A stretch of DNA of 5,193 nt from Nitrospirota bacterium (GTDB taxonomy: Bacteria > Nitrospirota > Thermodesulfovibrionia > Thermodesulfovibrionales > JdFR-85), in assembly GCA_013151785.1 (NCBI GenBank), contig JAADHP010000211.1:1-5193 (forward strand), written 5' to 3'. The translations under genes and the position numbers were made by a program. The notes under the pieces are model-generated. The model saw only the letters and a list, made by a program, of their open reading frames with translations, was not told where the DNA came from and did no database searches. Numbering within the stretch: position 1 is the first letter of the stretch; each line of letters starts with the position of its first letter. This document shows positions 1-3,520 of the stretch, piece after piece.

Positions 1-38
1 AAAATAACAGGCAATGGGTATAGCCTTTGAACGGGTTT

Positions 39-83
39 TGAAAATCAAATAAAGGTTCACCAGGAGGGTGAACCTGATTTTCA
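39..83. repeat. Inner hairpin 1 of the nested palindrome
   Basis: This is a two-part stem: 8 bp (TGAAAATC with GATTTTCA), then 9 bp (AGGTTCACC with GGTGAACCT), separated by the bulge AAATAA on the left side only. The loop is AGGAG (62-66), itself Shine-Dalgarno-like. All 17 pairs are Watson-Crick, so this is unlikely to be chance. A one-sided bulge is more typical of folded RNA or single-stranded DNA than of a plain DNA operator. Confidence 0.6.
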
Positions 84-84
84 C

Positions 85-113
85 CTCGGAGGAGGCCATG
101 GATGGCCTACGAG
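85..113. repeat. Inner hairpin 2 of the nested palindrome
   Basis: The stem is CTCG (85-88) with CGAG (110-113), an asymmetric internal loop (GAGG against A), then AGGCCA (93-98) with TGGCCT (103-108) capped by TGGA. It contains GGAGG followed by ATG at 98 and a six-codon frame ending in TGA at 116-118. That mini-frame is noted but not called as a gene. Confidence 0.5.
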
Positions 114-144
114 AATGAAGTGAGAAGGCTATACCCATTGCCTG

Positions 145-233
145 AACCAATGAGTCAAAGGGCAAATTAAGAATATAAACAAACTGCATTATCAAGCATA
201 AAAAATCGTGTGATGCTGATCTGTAAAGTTTTT
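145..233. other. AT-rich spacer upstream of the phasin promoter
   Basis: No gene is seen here. An imperfect hairpin pairs 191-199 with 213-220 (AGCAT/ATGCT plus ATC/GAT, one bulged A) across a 13-nt loop. A run of seven T lies at 229-235, nine bases past the stem, which is too far and too weakly paired to call a terminator. The segment 192-209 carries the motif TCAAGC-AT-AAAAAATCGT, repeated without the AT in front of the sensor gene at 3395-3410. Confidence 0.4.
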
Positions 234-262
234 TTGATTGAGAATAGAGAAAATAATATAAA
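234..262 (+). promoter_or_regulatory. Putative sigma70-type promoter of the phasin-ubiB operon
   Basis: A TTGATT -35 element (234-239) and a TATAAA -10 element (257-262) are separated by exactly 17 bp. Transcription would begin near 269, leaving a short leader of about 18 nt that is nearly all ribosome binding site. This is the only good -35/-10 pair upstream of the three-gene operon. Confidence 0.55.
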
Positions 263-270
263 ATACCACA

Positions 271-278
271 AAAGGAGG
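271..278 (+). promoter_or_regulatory. Strong ribosome binding site of the phasin-like gene
   Basis: AAAGGAGG, followed by AG, ends 8 nt before the ATG at 287. It is close to the full anti-16S complement and fixes the start of the first gene. Confidence 0.8.
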
Positions 279-286
279 AGTAGGCC

Positions 287-616
287 ATGACACTTATTGA
301 GATTATCAGGAACACGATGCTTGCAGGTTTTGGTGCCCAGGAAAAGATAAAAGAATTTGTGGATGAGCTTGTAAAGAAAGGTGAACTCAGTGAATCACAG
401 GGTGCAAAGCTTGTAAAAGAGTGGACCGAGAGAGCAGAGAAGAGCACTGAGGATGTAACAAAGACCCTCTCGGACATTATTGCAAAGAGTCTTGAGAAGA
501 TGAATCTGCCTACAAAGGATGATATTGACAATATAGACAAAAAGCTCAAAACACTCTCTGCAAGAGTCAAGAAACTGGAAGAGGCCATCACAAAACAACC
601 CTCTGAGCAAGAATAA
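287..616 (+). CDS. Phasin-family small helical protein
   Basis: The product is a 109-residue, highly charged, almost wholly helical protein without signal peptide or membrane segment. Its N-terminal part (about residues 10-45: GFGAQEKIKEF, then DELVKKGELSESQGAKLV) has the look of the phasin / PHA granule-associated regulator family (COG3937-like). Residues about 76-103 form a probable coiled coil with hydrophobic repeats (I80, I83, L87, L90, V94, L97). Classical phasins coat polyhydroxyalkanoate granules, but many short members stand beside UbiB-type kinases with no PHA genes nearby, as here, so a granule role should not be assumed. The ATG has an excellent Shine-Dalgarno at 8-nt spacing. It is the first gene of the operon, with 22 bp to the next start. 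The family call is from sequence style; it might act as a scaffold or partner of the downstream kinase, which is inference. Confidence 0.75.
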   Translation: MTLIEIIRNTMLAGFGAQEKIKEFVDELVKKGELSESQGAKLVKEWTERAEKSTEDVTKTLSDIIAKSLEKMNLPTKDDIDNIDKKLKTLSARVKKLEEAITKQPSEQE

Positions 617-623
617 CACTGCT

Positions 624-635
624 CACGGAAACGTG
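624..635 (+). promoter_or_regulatory. Small GAAA-capped hairpin in the phasin-ubiB gap
   Basis: CACG (624-627) pairs with CGTG (632-635) around a GAAA tetraloop of the GNRA type, in the 22-bp gap just before the ubiB ATG. No convincing Shine-Dalgarno lies in this gap, so the hairpin may tune translation, or ubiB may rely on coupling to the gene before it. The stem is only 4 bp and could be chance. Confidence 0.3.
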
Positions 636-638
636 TAA

Positions 639-2339
639 ATGTTACTTGAAATTCTGAGACTCAAACGGTTCTATAAAAACATAAATAGAGTCCGTCAGAT
701 AGTTAATGTCTTCATAAAACACGGGTTTGGTCACTTCATAGAACAACTCAATCTTCACAGGGTATTACCGCTTAGGAAACGAATCAAGATTCTTGGCGTA
801 CCGCCTGTAATGCCTCATACAATACCTGAGAGGCTGAGGCTTGCCTTTGCAGAGCTGGGACCATCCTTCATAAAGCTTGGACAGTTGCTTGCCTCCAGAC
901 CTGACCTAATAACCAAGGCTTATGCTGATGAGTTCAAAAAACTACAGGATGAGGTTCCTCCCTTTCCCTTCGAGGATGTCCTGAAGACTATCAACGAGGA
1001 GATGGGGGTTGATCCCTGGGAGATTTTTGAGGATATAGATAAAACTCCTGTGGCTGCTGCCTCAATTGCCCAGGTTCATCATGCCACACTTAAGGATGGC
1101 TCGCCAGTGGTTATCAAGGTTCAACGTCCAGGCATAGAGCAACAGATTGAGACAGATATATCCATTCTGAAGAGCATATCCAGCCTTATGATACGCTATA
1201 TGCCTGAGACAGAATTTTTCAATCCAAGGGGGATTGTTGAGGAGTTTTCAAGAACCATTACCCGGGAGCTCGATTTTACAGAAGAGGCAAAGAATATGTG
1301 CAGGTTCAGACGTAACTTTGCAAATAACCCTCATATAGTAATTCCAAGGCTTTATCCTGATTTTGTTTCAAGAAGAATGATTGTGATGGAGAGGATTGAT
1401 GGTGTGAGAATTGACAATATTGATGCTATAGAGGAAATGGGCTTGAACAGAACAGAACTTGCCAGAGTTGGTATTGATGCCTATTTCAAGATGTTTCTTG
1501 AGGACGGATTTTTTCATGCAGACCCCCATCCAGGAAATATTTTTGTGATGCCTGATGGAAGAATCGGTCTTGTTGATTTTGGTATTGTAGGCTGGCTGAC
1601 ACCTGACATAATGGAAAGTATTGCTGCAGCACTGGTGGCACTGGTTAAGAAGGACTTTGATGCCCTTGTAGACCAGTATATAAATCTTGGTCTCGTAACA
1701 GAGGATGTTGATCTGGAATCCTTCAAGAGGGAGTTCAAAAACGATATAAGAGACTTTCTCATTCCTCTTTACGATCTTACACTCTCTGAAATAAATATTG
1801 CCCAGTATATGGATACACTGCTACATATGGCTATAAAATACAAACTCAAGATACCTGCCGATCTATTGCTGCTTGATAAATGTCTTCTTATACTTGACAG
1901 CATTGGCAGGGAGCTTGATCCGAACTTCAATTTTATAAGTATTGCAGAACCCTATGCAACAAAGCTTATAAAAAGCAGATATAACCCAAAGAGGCTTTAT
2001 GAAAAGATGGAACGTCAGTTGAACGAGTTCACCAGCTTTGCTGTTACCACTCCAAAGCAGCTTCAGATTCTTCTCAGAAAGACACTGAAGGACGAACTAC
2101 ATCTGAAGTTGACCCATACCGGAATGGATCGATTTATACGAGATATAGACCGTTCCACAAATCGTCTCTCTTTCAGTATAGTGATTGCCGCCATTATTCT
2201 AAGCTCTTCCATCCTTACGCTTTCAGGTACAGGTGGCAAGATATTTGATATTCCCCTTTTTGGTCTCACAGGGTTTATCATTGCCTTTGTAATGGGTTTA
2301 TGGCTGCTTATTTCAATCATACGCTCAGGGAGGCTTTAG
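639..2339 (+). CDS. ubiB: UbiB/ABC1 (AarF/COQ8) family atypical kinase-like ATPase
   Basis: The product is a 566-residue protein with the complete signature set of the UbiB family. In order these are the family-specific KxGQ motif (K79-L-G-Q82), the alanine-rich nucleotide loop AAASIAQVH (139-147), the ATP-site lysine K160 in VVIKVQRP, the ExD motif E210-L-D212, the hinge MERIDG (250-255), the catalytic-loop HADPHPGN (293-300), and the metal-binding DFG (313-315). Two C-terminal membrane helices follow (about 511-529 and 540-561), as in bacterial UbiB. All key residues are present and the length is normal. In characterised members (E. coli UbiB, yeast/human COQ8) the protein is an ATPase supporting ubiquinone biosynthesis at the membrane. 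In an anaerobe it may serve menaquinone or another isoprenoid lipid (inference). ATG 639 follows an in-frame TAA at 636-638, so no earlier start exists. It lacks a clear Shine-Dalgarno and lies 22 bp after the phasin-like gene. Confidence 0.93.
   Translation: MLLEILRLKRFYKNINRVRQIVNVFIKHGFGHFIEQLNLHRVLPLRKRIKILGVPPVMPHTIPERLRLAFAELGPSFIKLGQLLASRPDLITKAYADEFKKLQDEVPPFPFEDVLKTINEEMGVDPWEIFEDIDKTPVAAASIAQVHHATLKDGSPVVIKVQRPGIEQQIETDISILKSISSLMIRYMPETEFFNPRGIVEEFSRTITRELDFTEEAKNMCRFRRNFANNPHIVIPRLYPDFVSRRMIVMERIDGVRIDNIDAIEEMGLNRTELARVGIDAYFKMFLEDGFFHADPHPGNIFVMPDGRIGLVDFGIVGWLTPDIMESIAAALVALVKKDFDALVDQYINLGLVTEDVDLESFKREFKNDIRDFLIPLYDLTLSEINIAQYMDTLLHMAIKYKLKIPADLLLLDKCLLILDSIGRELDPNFNFISIAEPYATKLIKSRYNPKRLYEKMERQLNEFTSFAVTTPKQLQILLRKTLKDELHLKLTHTGMDRFIRDIDRSTNRLSFSIVIAAIILSSSILTLSGTGGKIFDIPLFGLTGFIIAFVMGLWLLISIIRSGRL
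2327..2333 (+). promoter_or_regulatory. Ribosome binding site inside the end of ubiB
   Basis: AGGGAGG ends 6 nt before the ATG at 2340 and lies within the last codons of ubiB. Since the ubiB TAG (2337-2339) directly abuts the next ATG, translation of the two genes is probably coupled. Confidence 0.7.
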
Positions 2340-3269
2340 ATGGACACCCTCAGGGTGGGTCACCTCTCCACTCTCTATCATACCTCCATAGTAATTCAGG
2401 CGATGCCAGAGATGATGGAAGACCTCTCTTTGAGCATGAGGTGGAGGCTTTTTGGTACAGGCCCCGCCATTGTTGAGGCCTTCCAGAGGAATGAGATAGA
2501 CCTTGCCTATATAGGACTTCCACCGGCTGTTATAGGGATATCAAGGGGGGTGGATATCATCTGTGTTGCAGGCGGACATGTGGAGGGCACTGTTATATCT
2601 TCACATGGTAAGGCAGTTGGTTATCCTGAAACTGATGATCTGCCTTATATCCTTTCACAGTTCAAGAGAATCGGTGTTCCTGGCAAGGGGTCTATCCATG
2701 ACATCATAATTGCAGATCTTATAAACACCCATGGCGTAAAGGCAGAGATATTGAACATGGCATGGGCAGATGAGGTGCTTGAGGCATTCATACATGGCCA
2801 TGTGGATGCTGTCGTGGGAACCCCTGCCCTTGCAGAGGCTGTTATTTACTATGGAGGCGGACGGATTGTTTATCCTCCTCACAGATTATGGTCTGACAAT
2901 CCAAGCTATGGAATCCTTGTAAGGAGGAGGCTGTTAAAAGAGTATAGGGATCATATAAAGGAATTCCTTCTGCTGCATGAGAGGGCTTCATGGCTGATAA
3001 GAAACAAACCTGTAGATGTGGCTGCTTCTGTAGCAGATCTATTAAGATTGGTGGATAAGAAGTTTGTTCTGGAAACCATCAGGATCTCACCTCATTATTG
3101 TGCAGACATAACAGATGGATACATTAACTGTACAATGAAACTAACGGAAAGAATGAAGTCTCTGGGATATATAGAGGGGGAGTTCAAAGAGACTGATATC
3201 TTTGATCTGGAGATAATAAGAGAGATTCATCCTGAACCTGCCCATTACAGGGATGCTATTAAAATCTGA
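2340..3269 (+). CDS. Leaderless NMT1/SsuA-type substrate-binding-protein-like protein
   Basis: The 309-residue product has a type II periplasmic-binding-protein fold signature of the nitrate/sulfonate/taurine (SsuA/TauA, NMT1) class. An LRVGHLS first strand (4-10) is followed by the segment FGTGPAIVEAFQRNEIDLAY (38-57), then IGLPPAV (58-64), VPGKGSIHDIIIADL (113-127) and VVGTPALAEAVIYYGGG (158-174). The C-terminal lobe carries SPHYCADIT (250-258) and a second cysteine, C264. The protein begins directly at the first strand of the fold with no signal peptide, lipobox or membrane segment, so it should be cytoplasmic unless exported otherwise. No permease or ATPase gene accompanies it. The same fold is used by soluble enzymes (MqnA/MqnD of the futalosine menaquinone route, Thi5/THI5-like pyrimidine synthases), so a biosynthetic or ligand-sensing role is possible; it does not match one of these closely enough by eye to name it. 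The start abuts the ubiB stop, with a good ribosome binding site. Confidence 0.8.
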   Translation: MDTLRVGHLSTLYHTSIVIQAMPEMMEDLSLSMRWRLFGTGPAIVEAFQRNEIDLAYIGLPPAVIGISRGVDIICVAGGHVEGTVISSHGKAVGYPETDDLPYILSQFKRIGVPGKGSIHDIIIADLINTHGVKAEILNMAWADEVLEAFIHGHVDAVVGTPALAEAVIYYGGGRIVYPPHRLWSDNPSYGILVRRRLLKEYRDHIKEFLLLHERASWLIRNKPVDVAASVADLLRLVDKKFVLETIRISPHYCADITDGYINCTMKLTERMKSLGYIEGEFKETDIFDLEIIREIHPEPAHYRDAIKI

Positions 3270-3285
3270 GGCGAATTTTACAGGG

Positions 3286-3318
3286 CAGATGTAACAGAAT
3301 ACCCCAGATGGACAGAAT
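3286..3318 (+). repeat. Imperfect direct repeat after the operon
   Basis: CAGATG-TA-ACAGAAT (3286-3300) recurs as CAGATG-G-ACAGAAT (3305-3318), offset by 19 bp, close to two helical turns. It could be a paired protein-binding site or a small slippage duplication. It lies 17 bp past the stop of the third gene. Confidence 0.4.
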
Positions 3319-3355
3319 TATTCACCCTGCCTGCAAAACACGTCAATAAGTTGAC

Positions 3356-3382
3356 TATTAAGGATTGTCAGTCCTGTTAATA
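3356..3382. repeat. Imperfect hairpin in the intergenic gap
   Basis: TATTAAGGA (3356-3364) pairs with TCCT-(GT)-TTAATA-type sequence at 3372-3382, with a two-base bulge and a 7-nt loop. No T-run follows, so it is not a canonical rho-independent terminator. Its right arm overlaps the next dyad (3379-3395), so in RNA the two would compete. Confidence 0.3.
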
Positions 3383-3395
3383 TCAGGTTGATATT
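3379..3395. promoter_or_regulatory. Perfect 7-bp dyad, possible operator
   Basis: AATATCA-GGT-TGATATT is a perfect inverted repeat with a 3-bp centre. It is AT-rich and 17 bp long, the size of a typical dimeric regulator site. It lies about 35 bp upstream of the promoter-like element of the sensor gene, directly abutting the motif at 3395-3410. The regulator is unknown. Confidence 0.4.
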
Positions 3396-3410
3396 CAAGC
3401 AAAAAATCGT
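3395..3410 (+). repeat. Second copy of the TCAAGC/AAAAAATCGT motif
   Basis: TCAAGC-AAAAAATCGT here matches 192-209, where the same 16 bases are split by an inserted AT. Both copies are on the + strand in the non-coding lead of a transcription unit, 78 bp upstream of the phasin-like ATG and about 110-130 bp upstream of the sensor start. It may be a shared regulatory site; chance cannot be excluded because part of it is an A-run. Confidence 0.35.
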
Positions 3411-3430
3411 TTCCGACCTTTGCTGAAGCC

Positions 3431-3450
3431 TGGCATAAATATTGTATATT
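3431..3450 (+). promoter_or_regulatory. Candidate promoter of the sensor gene (sigma54-like, or sigma70 -10)
   Basis: TGGCAT (3431-3436) and TTGTA (3442-3446) have the exact spacing of a sigma54 -24/-12 promoter, GG and G(C) being 10 bp apart. The highly conserved -12 GC is GT here, which weakens the call. Alternatively TATATT (3445-3450) is a good sigma70 -10 with only a poor -35 (TTGCTG at 3420-3425, 19-bp spacing). Either reading would start transcription near 3456-3460. Confidence 0.35.
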
Positions 3451-3459
3451 GATTCTTTG

Positions 3460-3480
3460 GTGCTCGCACTGAGCACAGTG
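3460..3480. promoter_or_regulatory. Two overlapping dyads in the sensor gene leader
   Basis: GTGCTC-GCACT-GAGCAC (3460-3476) is a perfect 6-bp inverted repeat. CACTG-AGCA-CAGTG (3467-3480) is a perfect 5-bp one using part of the same bases. In RNA only one could form at a time; in DNA the first is a plausible dimer-binding site lying at or just after the predicted transcription start. Confidence 0.4.
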
Positions 3481-3512
3481 GAAAATACAAAGACTCAGAC
3501 CTCTTATTATTC

Positions 3513-3520
3513 AAGGAGGT
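3513..3520 (+). promoter_or_regulatory. Strong Shine-Dalgarno overlapping the only GTG start
   Basis: AAGGAGGT is a near-perfect anti-16S match, but its end overlaps the only in-frame GTG (3519-3521) and it lies 20 nt from the next plausible start, CTG 3540. A second anti-SD match, GAGGTG (3529-3534), sits 5 nt before that CTG. The start of the following gene is therefore not settled. Confidence 0.55.

Larger units (their letters stand above)
8..144. other. Nested palindromic element, candidate structured RNA or MITE-like repeat
   Basis: The left arm at 8-27 (CAGGCAATGGGTATAGCCTT) is the exact reverse complement of 125-144, giving a perfect 20-bp outer stem. Two more hairpins lie inside. The first pairs 39-46 with 76-83 (TGAAAATC/GATTTTCA) and, after a 6-nt bulge at 47-52, pairs 53-61 with 67-75 (AGGTTCACC/GGTGAACCT) around an AGGAG loop. 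The second pairs 93-98 with 103-108 (AGGCCA/TGGCCT) around TGGA, extended by CTCG 85-88 with CGAG 110-113. The result is a three-way junction with single-stranded joints at 28-38 and 114-124. No protein-coding frame explains this. A long terminal stem enclosing hairpins is the layout of retron msr-msd RNAs and also of small palindromic mobile repeats, but no reverse transcriptase or transposase lies in the window and I do not recognise the family. No clear target-site duplication is visible. The strand of any transcript is unknown. Confidence 0.6.

Noticed and set aside
8..144. Integron attC site, group II intron domain or hammerhead-type ribozyme
   Set aside because: No GTTRRRY/RYYYAAC core sites, no domain V-like hairpin and no CUGAUGA...GAAA core are present; only the general palindromic layout fits.
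191..235. Rho-independent terminator from the hairpin 191-220 and the T-run 229-235
   Set aside because: The stem is AT-rich and bulged with a 13-nt loop, and the T-run begins nine bases after the stem.
1514..1762. Minus-strand open frame inside ubiB
   Set aside because: It is the mirror of a fully conserved kinase-domain coding segment, with low-complexity Ser/Thr/Arg-rich composition and no ribosome binding site; the same holds for other minus-strand frames in the window.
3351..3383. Sigma70 promoter from TTGACT (3351-3356)
   Set aside because: The -35 is good, but the best -10 (TAATAT at 3378) is 21 bp away and the 18-bp alternative TGTTAA is poor.
3270..3400. Terminator of the three-gene operon
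   Set aside because: Hairpins exist but none is GC-rich and followed by a T-run; termination may be factor-dependent or lie elsewhere.
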